Assembly: GCA_016869535.1 (NCBI GenBank)
Contig: VGDX01000013.1
Span: 1-64,000 of the forward strand
Length of the DNA: 64,000 bases
Source of the DNA: Alphaproteobacteria bacterium
Lineage (GTDB): Bacteria > Pseudomonadota > Alphaproteobacteria > Rhizobiales > Methyloligellaceae
Reading direction: 5' to 3'
Shown piece after piece: positions 57,101 to 64,000 of this stretch (the first letter of the stretch is position 1; each line of letters starts with the position of its first letter). The notes under the pieces are model-generated. The model was not told where the DNA came from, did no database searches, and saw nothing but the letters and a program-made list of their open reading frames with translations. The position numbers were made by a program, and so were the translations under genes.

Positions 57101-58468
57101 TCAGTCGGGCCGGACTTCGTTAAGCATAATGGTGAAGGTCGATCCCTTACCGGGTTCCGAGGCGATGACGAGCTCGCCCCGGTGACGGTTGAGGATGTGC
57201 TTGACGATTGCCAGCCCCAAGCCCGTGCCACCCTTCTCCCGGCTCGATGTCACGTCGACGCGATAAAAGCGCTCGGTGAGTCGCGGCAGATGTTCAGGCG
57301 CGATGCCCGGTCCGTCGTCGATCACGGCGACGGCGAAGCGGTCAGCCTGCCGGCCAAGCGAGGGAATGTGCTTGGCTTCCATTCGCACCTTGCCGCCTCT
57401 GTTGCCGTATTTCAGCGCGTTCTGAACCAGATTTTGCAGCACCTGCACGAGCTCATCGCGGTCCCCGAGAACGATAGCCCGGCGCGGGAACCGGTCGACT
57501 TCAAAGGTAAAGCCCATATCGCCGGCCAATGGCTCAAGCGTGTCCTTGGCGTGGTCTATGACATCGTTCAAGTCAACGTGGTCGCTCGGCGGCACATGCG
57601 CGTTCATTTCAAGCCGACTCAAGGAGAGCAGCGCGTCGATCAGGCGCGTCATGCGTGAGGCCTGCTCGGCCATGATCGGCAGGAACCGTTCGCGTGCGCC
57701 GGTATCCTCCTTGGCGCTGCTTTGCAGCGTTTCGATAAAGCCGCGCAGCGAAGCGAGCGGGGTGCGTAATTCGTGGCTTGCATTGGCGATGAAATCGGCA
57801 CGCATCTGGTTGATGCGTTCGCCTTCGGTCAGATCGCGCAGCAGCACCAGGATGTCGTCGCCAGCGCTTTCGTGTCCCCATTTCAGCGGCGCGATGGTGG
57901 CCGCCATGCGCCGGCCGACGGGGACGCGTTCGGCATAGGTCACCGTCACCGCTTCCCCGAGTTCCGGTGCGGCGTTGATCGCATCCAGGAACTCCGGGGT
58001 GCGAATCACCGATGAGATATGGCTGCCTTCGCGTAGCGCGGTAAAAAATCCGCGGGCCGAAGCGTTGCAGAACAGCACCTGCCCGGTCGAATTCAGCAAA
58101 ATTACGGGCTCGGGGAATGCCTCGGCCATGACATGCATCGCTGAAGCGACCCGGCTCGAGGCGATCGGGCTTTCTTGTGCCTCGCCGCTTTGCTCGCTGT
58201 CCTGGCGGGAGAGCAGGGCGGCGGCGGCCACGAAACTGATAAAGGCGGTGGCCGCCAGCGCCCATGGCAAATCGGCAACCGCGATGAGAGTGGCCATGAT
58301 CACAGCCATGGCCACGATCTGCCAGAGTGAGGCCCAAAGCCGGACACCGAGCAGCTTCAATCCCCTCAGGATGGCCTGCCCGGCCCGCCCGATAGGACCC
58401 GGTTGAAGCGCCCTTACCCTTGGTTCTGCCTGATCGCTCAATCCGCTCACCTGACTCTGGCTAGTCAC
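57101..58468 (-). CDS. phoR: Phosphate regulon sensor kinase PhoR
   Basis: The 455-residue kinase has two N-terminal transmembrane helices (about residues 45-85), a PAS domain (about 110-220), the phosphoacceptor His in FIANASHELRTPLASLRG and an ATP-binding domain with NLVQNALKYG, VIDDGPGIAPEHL and GTGLGLAIVKHI. There is no large periplasmic domain, as usual for PhoR. It is upstream of pstS in the same direction and divergent from ppk2. Confidence 0.94.
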   Translation of the reverse strand: MTSQSQVSGLSDQAEPRVRALQPGPIGRAGQAILRGLKLLGVRLWASLWQIVAMAVIMATLIAVADLPWALAATAFISFVAAAALLSRQDSEQSGEAQESPIASSRVASAMHVMAEAFPEPVILLNSTGQVLFCNASARGFFTALREGSHISSVIRTPEFLDAINAAPELGEAVTVTYAERVPVGRRMAATIAPLKWGHESAGDDILVLLRDLTEGERINQMRADFIANASHELRTPLASLRGFIETLQSSAKEDTGARERFLPIMAEQASRMTRLIDALLSLSRLEMNAHVPPSDHVDLNDVIDHAKDTLEPLAGDMGFTFEVDRFPRRAIVLGDRDELVQVLQNLVQNALKYGNRGGKVRMEAKHIPSLGRQADRFAVAVIDDGPGIAPEHLPRLTERFYRVDVTSSREKGGTGLGLAIVKHILNRHRGELVIASEPGKGSTFTIMLNEVRPD

Positions 58469-58614
58469 GCCCCTGAAATGATTGCCCCTGGATTATCACG
58501 CTTTTGCGACATTCCTGCTCCAAGCGCTTGATAATACTATGACGCAGAATTGCCCGTGATCCCCTCTGCTATTATTTGGGGATTTCGGGGATGCTTGACG
58601 AGGGGGCTAAGGGA

Positions 58615-59496
58615 ATGTCGGACACGGCGCTGTTGGATGAGGTCGGTCCAGGAGAGGAACTGCCGGGCTTCGATATCGACGACCCAGTCCTGCCCCTGGA
58701 AATCGACCAGAAGGCCCTTGGGAGCGGCAGCTTTCCCTACAACGAGCGGATGAAGCACAAGGTCTACCGCAAGGAGGTCAGGCCACTCCAGATCGAGCTC
58801 GTCAAATTGCAGCGCTGGGTCGAGCAAGCCGGCATTCGCCTTGTCGTCATCTTCGAAGGGCGCGACGCCGCCGGAAAAGGCGGCACCATCAACCGCTTCA
58901 TGCAGCATCTCAACCCGCGCCATGCTCGTATCGTCGCCCTGTCCAAACCGACCGAAACGGAACGCGGTGAGTGGTACTTCCAACGCTATGTCCAGCACCT
59001 GCCGTCAGCCGGCAATATGGTCCTGTTCGACCGCTCTTGGTACAACCGCGCCGGCGTCGAGCGGGTCATGGGTTTTTGCACCGAGGCGCAAGCCGCGCTG
59101 TTCCTGGAGGAGGCGCCGCATTTCGAAGCCGGTCTCGTGCGCGACGGCATCATCCTCATCAAGCTCTGGCTCAATGTGGGGCGCGAAATGCAGCTAAAGC
59201 GCTTTCATGCCCGGCGGCATCACCCACTCAAACGCTGGAAGCTCACCGACACCGACATTCACGGTCTCACCAAATGGGAATCTTACAACATCGCTCAGGA
59301 AGATATCTTCCGCCTGACTCACACCGACGCTGCGCCGTGGACGGTCGTACTGTCGAACGATAAGCGGCGCGGACGCCTCGCCGCCATGCGCGCGGTGCTG
59401 TCGCGCATCGACTATGCCGGCAAGGATCCTGCCGTCGCCTCGCCGCCCGATCCGTTGCTCGTGGGATCGGGCCCGAAATTTTTCAGCGCAGGATAA
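58615..59496 (+). CDS. ppk2: Polyphosphate kinase 2 family protein
   Basis: The 293-residue protein has Walker A FEGRDAAGKGGTINRF, Walker B VLFDRSWYNRAG and the lid WKLTDTDIHG. PPK2 enzymes interconvert nucleotides and polyphosphate; class 1 would favour GTP or ADP phosphorylation. ATG 58615 follows AAGGGA; earlier in-frame starts at 58591 and 58576 are possible. It is divergent from phoR, so it sits beside the phosphate regulon. Confidence 0.93.
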   Translation: MSDTALLDEVGPGEELPGFDIDDPVLPLEIDQKALGSGSFPYNERMKHKVYRKEVRPLQIELVKLQRWVEQAGIRLVVIFEGRDAAGKGGTINRFMQHLNPRHARIVALSKPTETERGEWYFQRYVQHLPSAGNMVLFDRSWYNRAGVERVMGFCTEAQAALFLEEAPHFEAGLVRDGIILIKLWLNVGREMQLKRFHARRHHPLKRWKLTDTDIHGLTKWESYNIAQEDIFRLTHTDAAPWTVVLSNDKRRGRLAAMRAVLSRIDYAGKDPAVASPPDPLLVGSGPKFFSAG

Positions 59497-59511
59497 GTGT
59501 GGGGATCAGTT

Positions 59512-60720
59512 TTGAAAATCCTGTCCGGATGTGGATCGATTTTTGCCCTGATGACGGCCTTGTGGATGGGCAGCGATCTGCTCCTGGCCGGCGAAGTCCA
59601 ACGCTGTCCCCCTACCAGCACCAATACCGTAGAGCCTGCCGACCAACCCGGGCTCGTTCTCGCCGAAGGGCCTGAGCCGGTTGCGGTTCGCCTGACTGCA
59701 CCGTTCGACCTTCCCTGGTCGCTCGCTTTCTTGCCCGACGGCTCCTTCCTGGTGACCGAACGGCCGGGACGGCTTCAGCACGTCAGACCCGGCTCGGAGA
59801 ACCGCGAAGTCTCCGGCACGCCGCAGGTGCTGCACGACAAGCATGGCGGTCTGCTCGACATCGCCGTCGATCCGGATTTCGCCGCCAATGGCCTCGTCTA
59901 CATGTCTTACCTGCAAGGCAACCTGACGTCCTCCACCATGCGGGTGATGCGCGCCCACTACGACGAGCAAAACGAAGCGCTCGCCGAGCAAAAGGTGATC
60001 TTCGAAGGAACACCCGGACCGACCACCGATCAGATCGGCGGGCGCATCGTCGTAACCAATGACGGCTATCTCTTCCTGACGCTCGGCGACCGCTGGGACA
60101 GGACACGCCCACAAAACCTCGCCGACCATGGGGGCAAAATCGTTCGCATCCGCACCGACGGTACATTGCCAGAGGACAATCCCTTCCGCATGCGCGTCGA
60201 TGCCCAGGACGAGATCTGGAGCTATGGCCATCGGAATCCGCAAGGTCTCACGCTCGACCGCACCACCGGTCAGCTCTGGGAGATCGAGCACGGAAATCGC
60301 GGCGGCGATGAACTCAACATTATCGAGCGCGGCAAGAATTTCGGGTGGCCGATAGCGACCTACAGCACCGAGGACGACGAGAGTCCGATCGGCACGAAGG
60401 AGATACCTGGCACGATCCAGCCAGTACATTATTGGGTGCCGCTATCGATCGCCCCGTCAGGGCTTGCCGTCGAGACCCGCGGCGCAAAGACCACGGTCTG
60501 GTTAGGATCGCTCAGCCGGCAGATGGTGGTAAAGCTCACCCTCGCTGGAAATTGCGTGGTTCGCGAGAAAGACTTCCTGAAAGGGCAACTCGGCCGTATC
60601 CGTGATATCCGCATAGATCCAAGCGGCACGGTTTACCTCCTGCCGGAAAACGGGGCACTTTACCGGCTCGAGCACTCGCTCGACGACGATGACGAAGGGC
60701 CTGACAAGAGGCGTCTATAA
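59512..60720 (+). CDS. PQQ-dependent sugar dehydrogenase family protein
   Basis: The ~402-residue protein has a signal peptide (IFALMTALWMGSDLLLAG) and a six-bladed beta-propeller typical of soluble aldose dehydrogenases: LPWSLAFLPDGSFLVTERPGRL, HGGLLDIAVDPDF, SYGHRNPQGLTL, EHGNRGGDELNIIERGKNFGWP and PSGL. PQQ and a catalytic His are expected. It would oxidise sugars in the periplasm; the substrate is unknown. Start TTG 59512 or GTG 59497. It starts soon after ppk2 and may be cotranscribed. Confidence 0.87.
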   Translation: MKILSGCGSIFALMTALWMGSDLLLAGEVQRCPPTSTNTVEPADQPGLVLAEGPEPVAVRLTAPFDLPWSLAFLPDGSFLVTERPGRLQHVRPGSENREVSGTPQVLHDKHGGLLDIAVDPDFAANGLVYMSYLQGNLTSSTMRVMRAHYDEQNEALAEQKVIFEGTPGPTTDQIGGRIVVTNDGYLFLTLGDRWDRTRPQNLADHGGKIVRIRTDGTLPEDNPFRMRVDAQDEIWSYGHRNPQGLTLDRTTGQLWEIEHGNRGGDELNIIERGKNFGWPIATYSTEDDESPIGTKEIPGTIQPVHYWVPLSIAPSGLAVETRGAKTTVWLGSLSRQMVVKLTLAGNCVVREKDFLKGQLGRIRDIRIDPSGTVYLLPENGALYRLEHSLDDDDEGPDKRRL

Positions 60721-60748
60721 CTGTTCGCCTGCGAGCACTGCGACGCCG

Positions 60749-61102
60749 TCAACGCGACAGGCCCTTGGCGGCGAGGTCGGCGAGATAAGCCTGCCAGCGC
60801 GCTTCCCGGTTTTCGCCGAGCTCGTGCAGATAGCTCCACACGAACAGGCCGGTGTCATGCCCGTCGTCGAACACGATGCGCACGGCGTAATTGCCGACCG
60901 GCTCGAGCCGCAGAATCGAGACGTTCTTCTTGCCAAACACGGTGACGCGCTGGTCCTCGCTGTGGCCCTGGACCTCGGCGCTCGGCGACAGCACGCGCAG
61001 CATCTCGGCGGGCAGGGCGAAGCTCGTCCCATCGTCGAAGCTGACGGTGAGCACACGCTTGTCTTTGTCGATCTTGAGTTCGGTGGGCCAGGGCTCGGTC
61101 AT
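60749..61102 (-). CDS. DUF971 domain protein
   Basis: The 117-residue protein matches DUF971: LKIDKDKRVLTVSFDDGTSFALPAEMLRVLSPSAEVQGH, then PVGNYAVRIVFDDGHDTGLFVWSYLHEL. This domain is found alone or fused to Mrp-type Fe-S carriers (plant HCF101). Here a separate Mrp gene lies 1.5 kb away. It is on the opposite strand to the sugar dehydrogenase (convergent), 12 bp after the DUF6494 gene. Confidence 0.9.
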   Translation of the reverse strand: MTEPWPTELKIDKDKRVLTVSFDDGTSFALPAEMLRVLSPSAEVQGHSEDQRVTVFGKKNVSILRLEPVGNYAVRIVFDDGHDTGLFVWSYLHELGENREARWQAYLADLAAKGLSR

Positions 61103-61114
61103 TGTAAAATTGGT

Positions 61115-61309
61115 CTAACCGAGGTCGATATCGCCTTCGACCATATGGTGCAGCGGCGTGCCTTCGGCCGTGAGCACCATTTTCATCTTGAGCTTGCCAC
61201 GCCCGCCAAGGCTCTCCTCGCGGACCACCCGCTCGATCTCCTGCTGCGAGGTAACACCCACCTCTTTCAGGAATTTGCGCAGCGACATGTTGAAGCGTTG
61301 CTCGTCCAT
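61115..61309 (-). CDS. DUF6494 family protein
   Basis: The 64-residue protein, MDEQRFNMSLRKFLKEVGVT and onward, is the small family I know as DUF6494, with REESLGGRGKLKMKMVLTA near the middle. ATG 61309 has AAGGAGA upstream. It precedes DUF971 on the same strand and is likely cotranscribed. Function unknown. Confidence 0.78.
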   Translation of the reverse strand: MDEQRFNMSLRKFLKEVGVTSQQEIERVVREESLGGRGKLKMKMVLTAEGTPLHHMVEGDIDLG

Positions 61310-61385
61310 GCTCAATCTCCTTCGGCTCCCCGGCCCGTGCTATGTAACGGGTGAATCGCTCTCTATATATTAGAGACAAAAGGCC

Positions 61386-61568
61386 ATGGCGGTCAGCAAA
61401 GCGAAAAGGCGGATAAGCGGCGGCAAAACGCGTAAAAAGGTGGTAAAGGCGAGGAACGTGCCGGCCAAGACACTCGCCGATCCGCGCTACCGCAAGCGCG
61501 TGGTCAAGAGCGCCAAGGCCTATCGCCGCAAGGGCCGGACCAAGGCCGAAGAGGACGAGGATTTGTAG
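61386..61568 (+). CDS. Small basic protein upstream of moaA
   Basis: The 60-residue protein is about one-third Lys and Arg (SKAKRRISGGKTRKKVVKAR; RYRKRVVKSAKAYRRKGR) with an acidic tail EEDEDL. It ends directly before the moaA start (no gap), suggesting coupling. No family is recognised; nucleic-acid binding is possible from charge only. Confidence 0.6.
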   Translation: MAVSKAKRRISGGKTRKKVVKARNVPAKTLADPRYRKRVVKSAKAYRRKGRTKAEEDEDL

Positions 61569-62570
61569 ATGGCAGGCTTGGCACCGATGATCGACCGCTT
61601 CGGCCGGCGCATCACCTATCTGCGCGTCTCGGTCACCGACCGCTGCGATTTCCGCTGCGTCTATTGCATGGCCGAGGACATGACCTTTCTGCCACGGCAG
61701 AGCGTGCTGTCGCTGGAAGAGCTCGACCGGCTGGCGAGCGCGTTCGTGGCACGTGGCGTGCGCAAGCTCAGATTGACCGGCGGCGAACCGCTGGTCCGCC
61801 GCAACATCATGTCGCTGATCTCCTCGCTCGCGCGCCATCTCGGCAACGGACTCGATGAGTTGACGCTCACCACCAATGCAAGCCAGCTCCACCGCTATGC
61901 CGATGCGCTCGCCGATTGCGGCATCGCCCGCATCAATATCTCGCTCGACACGCTCGATCCCGCCAAGTTCCGCGCCATCACCCGGATTGGCGATTTCGCG
62001 CAAGTGATGCGCGGCATCGACGCGGCTGACCGCGCTGGACTCAAGATCAAGATCAACACGGTGGCGCTTCGCGACATCAACGCGGACGAGATCGCCGATC
62101 TCATCGCGTGGGCGCACGGCCGCGGCTTCGATCTTTCGCTGATCGAGACCATGCCCATGGGTGAAATCGACACCGACCGCACCGACCAATATCTGCCGCT
62201 GTCGCTGGTGCGGGCGAGATTGAGCCAGCGTTTCACCCTGGAAGAGACCGATTACCGGACCGGCGGACCATCCCGTTATGTCAGCGTGCGGGAGACGGGC
62301 GGCAGGCTCGGTTTCATCACGCCGATGACGCACAATTTCTGTGAATCCTGCAATCGGGTGCGGGTCACCTGTACCGGCACACTCTATATGTGTCTCGGCC
62401 AGGACGATGCCGCCGATCTGCGCGCGCCGCTGCGGGCCAGTGCCGATGATGACCTGCTGCATGCCGCCATCGACGCGGCGATCGCCCGCAAGCCCAAGGG
62501 CCATGACTTCATCATCGACCGGGACCAGAAACCTGCCGTTGCCCGGCATATGTCGGCGACCGGCGGCTAA
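61569..62570 (+). CDS. moaA: GTP 3',8-cyclase MoaA
   Basis: MoaA is a radical SAM enzyme that rearranges GTP in the first step of molybdenum-cofactor synthesis. The 333-residue protein has the N-terminal cluster Cys26, Cys30 and Cys33 (CDFRCVYC). The C-terminal cluster is [18 protein letters not shown], and the conserved Gly-Gly end is present (SATGG). ATG 61569 follows the small basic gene directly. It is convergent with the Mrp gene, 10 bp apart. Confidence 0.95.
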   Translation: MAGLAPMIDRFGRRITYLRVSVTDRCDFRCVYCMAEDMTFLPRQSVLSLEELDRLASAFVARGVRKLRLTGGEPLVRRNIMSLISSLARHLGNGLDELTLTTNASQLHRYADALADCGIARINISLDTLDPAKFRAITRIGDFAQVMRGIDAADRAGLKIKINTVALRDINADEIADLIAWAHGRGFDLSLIETMPMGEIDTDRTDQYLPLSLVRARLSQRFTLEETDYRTGGPSRYVSVRETGGRLGFITPMTHNFCESCNRVRVTCTGTLYMCLGQDDAADLRAPLRASADDDLLHAAIDAAIARKPKGHDFIIDRDQKPAVARHMSATGG

Positions 62571-62579
62571 GTCCAAGCC

Positions 62580-63755
62580 TCAGCCTTCCATGACGATATT
62601 CGGCGCGGGACGGGCCGCAGCCTTGTGGCGCTCGAGCTCTTCCCAGGCGCGCGTGGCGATCTCGCGATAGGCGGCGGCTGCGGGCGATTTCGGGTCGGTC
62701 GCCACGACGGGGCGCCCCGCATCGGACGTCTCACGGATGGCAAGGGTCAGCGGCACTTCGCCGAGGAAGGGCACGCCGAGCCGTGACGCTTCGCTCTTGG
62801 CTCCCCCATGGCCGAAAATGTCGGAGCGCTCCCCGCAATGCGGACAGATGAAGGTGCTCATATTCTCGACCAGCCCGAGCACCGGCACGTTCACCTTGCG
62901 GAACATGTTGAGACCCTTGCGTGCGTCGATCAGCGCGAGATCCTGCGGCGTCGACACGATGACGGCGCCCGCGAGCGGCACTTGTTGCGCCATGGTGAGC
63001 TGCGCATCTCCCGTGCCGGGCGGCATGTCCACCACGAGCACGTCGAGTTCGCCCCAGGCTACGTCTTTCAGCATCTGCGACAGCGCCGACATCACCATCG
63101 GCCCCCGCCAGATCATCGGCGTCTCCTCATCGACGAGGAAACCCATGGACATCACCTTGAGCCCGTAGGCCTGCATCGGCTCGAGCTTGTTGCCGCCGAG
63201 CTGTTGCGGCTGCTGACCTTTGAGCCCGAGCAGTCGCGGCATCGACGGGCCGTAAATGTCTGCGTCAAGAATGCCAACCTTGAGCCCTTGCCCTTGCAGC
63301 GCCAGCGCGAGATTGACCGCTGTGGTCGATTTGCCGACGCCGCCTTTGCCGGAGGCCACGGCGATGATGTGCTTCACGCCGGGCACACCGCCCGGGCGGT
63401 GGCGGGCATCGCGGGCGGCGCCGGGGCGAGTGAAGGGCGAGCCCGAATGCGGCGCGGCATCTCTGCCGCTGCCGTTACCGCCGGAACGCGCGGTGCCCGG
63501 CGCGCGGTCGGCGGTGAGCGTCACTGTCGCCTTCTCCACACCTGGCACGGCCTCGACCGCTTTCTCGGCCGCCACGCGCAAAGCTTCAAGCTCGCGCGCC
63601 CGCGCCGGATCCACGGAAATGGCGAAATAGACCTTGCCCTTGTGGATCACCACCTCTGAGACGAGGCCGAGCGAGACGATGTCCCCGGCGAGATCGGGGC
63701 CTTTGACGTGTTTGAGCGCCTCGAGCACATGCTCTTTGGTGGGAAGCTCGGTCAT
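62580..63755 (-). CDS. apbC: Mrp/ApbC family Fe-S cluster carrier ATPase
   Basis: The 391-residue protein has an N-terminal MIP18-like (DUF59) domain (about residues 1-80) and a glycine/arginine-rich linker. The C-terminal P-loop domain has GKGGVGKSTTAVNLA, DADIYGPSMPRLLG, DMPPGTGDAQLT and the cluster-binding CPHCG. It carries Fe-S clusters to apoproteins. ATG 63755 is chosen because the N-terminal domain starts there. Confidence 0.93.
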   Translation of the reverse strand: MTELPTKEHVLEALKHVKGPDLAGDIVSLGLVSEVVIHKGKVYFAISVDPARARELEALRVAAEKAVEAVPGVEKATVTLTADRAPGTARSGGNGSGRDAAPHSGSPFTRPGAARDARHRPGGVPGVKHIIAVASGKGGVGKSTTAVNLALALQGQGLKVGILDADIYGPSMPRLLGLKGQQPQQLGGNKLEPMQAYGLKVMSMGFLVDEETPMIWRGPMVMSALSQMLKDVAWGELDVLVVDMPPGTGDAQLTMAQQVPLAGAVIVSTPQDLALIDARKGLNMFRKVNVPVLGLVENMSTFICPHCGERSDIFGHGGAKSEASRLGVPFLGEVPLTLAIRETSDAGRPVVATDPKSPAAAAYREIATRAWEELERHKAAARPAPNIVMEG

Positions 63756-63801
63756 GATGGGGGTTATGTATTCCTGCTTTGGCCAGAGACCAACCGTCTT
63801 G

Positions 63802-64000
63802 TTAGGCGGCGAATTCGGGAAACAGGCGCGGCAGGGCCTCGATTTCCCGCCAGCCGGCGCCCTGATCCACCGGTTCCACCTGAACATCGTGGAAATAGTG
63901 GTTGAGCACCGCTTCCCGCTCCTCGGCGAGCGGCGGATCGCAATAATCTTCCTCTTCCCAGACGGCGATGCCGTCGCGGCGCAGACGGGCCTGTTTCAGC
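63802..64000 (-). CDS. Partial C-terminal coding sequence at the window edge
   Basis: The reverse strand is open from the window edge to a TAA at 63802-63804, giving 65 residues that end GWREIEALPRLFPEFAA. The segment is acidic (WEEEDYCDPPLAEEREAVLNHY). The gene starts beyond the window, and I do not recognise the family. Position just upstream of the Mrp gene on the same strand suggests they may be cotranscribed. Confidence 0.55.
   Translation of the reverse strand, partial: LKQARLRRDGIAVWEEEDYCDPPLAEEREAVLNHYFHDVQVEPVDQGAGWREIEALPRLFPEFAA

Noticed and set aside
60855..62576. Antisense ORF of 573 residues
   Set aside because: It covers moaA, the small basic gene, and the DUF971 region on the opposite frame; moaA's Fe-S cysteines show which frame is coding.

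Overview
The window is a chromosomal segment of an alphaproteobacterium, most likely of the order Hyphomicrobiales (Rhizobiales). The evidence is high GC with strong codon bias, a GcrA-type cell-cycle regulator, a PodJ-like polarity protein, class I lysyl-tRNA synthetase, the murA/DUF2948/hisD/UPF0262 order, long PstC and PstA permeases, a long-form dCTP deaminase, and a SAM-II riboswitch on metZ. No rRNA, CRISPR array or prophage was seen. Functional names rest on motifs and remembered family features, not on searches.

Layout. 1-4.2 kb: tRNA-Thr, a small basic protein, then murA, DUF2948, hisD and UPF0262, closed by a terminator. 4.2-8.3 kb: a small secreted repeat protein and a large autotransporter broken by a 17-bp tandem duplication. 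8.3-22.6 kb: housekeeping and transport genes, namely mscL, a DUF4212/solute symporter pair, prolyl iminopeptidase, YjbQ, a PodJ-like protein, TauE/SafE with an Alph_Pro_TM partner, a DNA-damage helicase with PdeM, pyrD and GFA. 22.8-26.5 kb: accessory DNA, a 2770-bp IS1-family element with perfect 17-bp inverted ends, an 8-bp target duplication, three passenger ORFs and a tRNA-like gene. It sits in the middle of a 25-bp palindrome upstream of a LexA-like (S24) repressor. 26.5-37.4 kb: LprI-like protein, SMR transporter, aldo/keto reductase, HdeD, a frameshifted alcohol dehydrogenase, LysRS, a solute-binding protein and a processive glycosyltransferase. 37.5-46.3 kb: tRNA-Gly, AGCS symporter, dcd, a frameshifted DUF1772 gene, SAM-II-controlled metZ, a P-type ATPase and argE. 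46.3-50.4 kb: argD-argF-hslO and gcrA. 50.4-59.5 kb: a complete phosphate module (phoR, pstS, pstC, pstA, pstB, phoU, phoB) with a candidate Pho box, and divergent ppk2. 59.5-64 kb: PQQ-type sugar dehydrogenase, DUF971, DUF6494, moaA, an Mrp/ApbC Fe-S carrier and a partial gene at the edge.

How genes work together. The Pho module senses, imports and signals phosphate status, and the neighbouring ppk2 links it to polyphosphate. argE, argD and argF cover ornithine and citrulline synthesis. metZ makes homocysteine under SAM control. MoaA, Mrp and DUF971 form a loose Fe-S/molybdenum-cofactor neighbourhood.

The most unusual part is the IS1-family element with its cargo, its class I tRNA with a GCU anticodon, and the operator it interrupts. 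Three genes carry frameshifts, two of them caused by perfect short tandem duplications (17 bp and 13 bp). This may be a real mutational signature or an assembly artefact.
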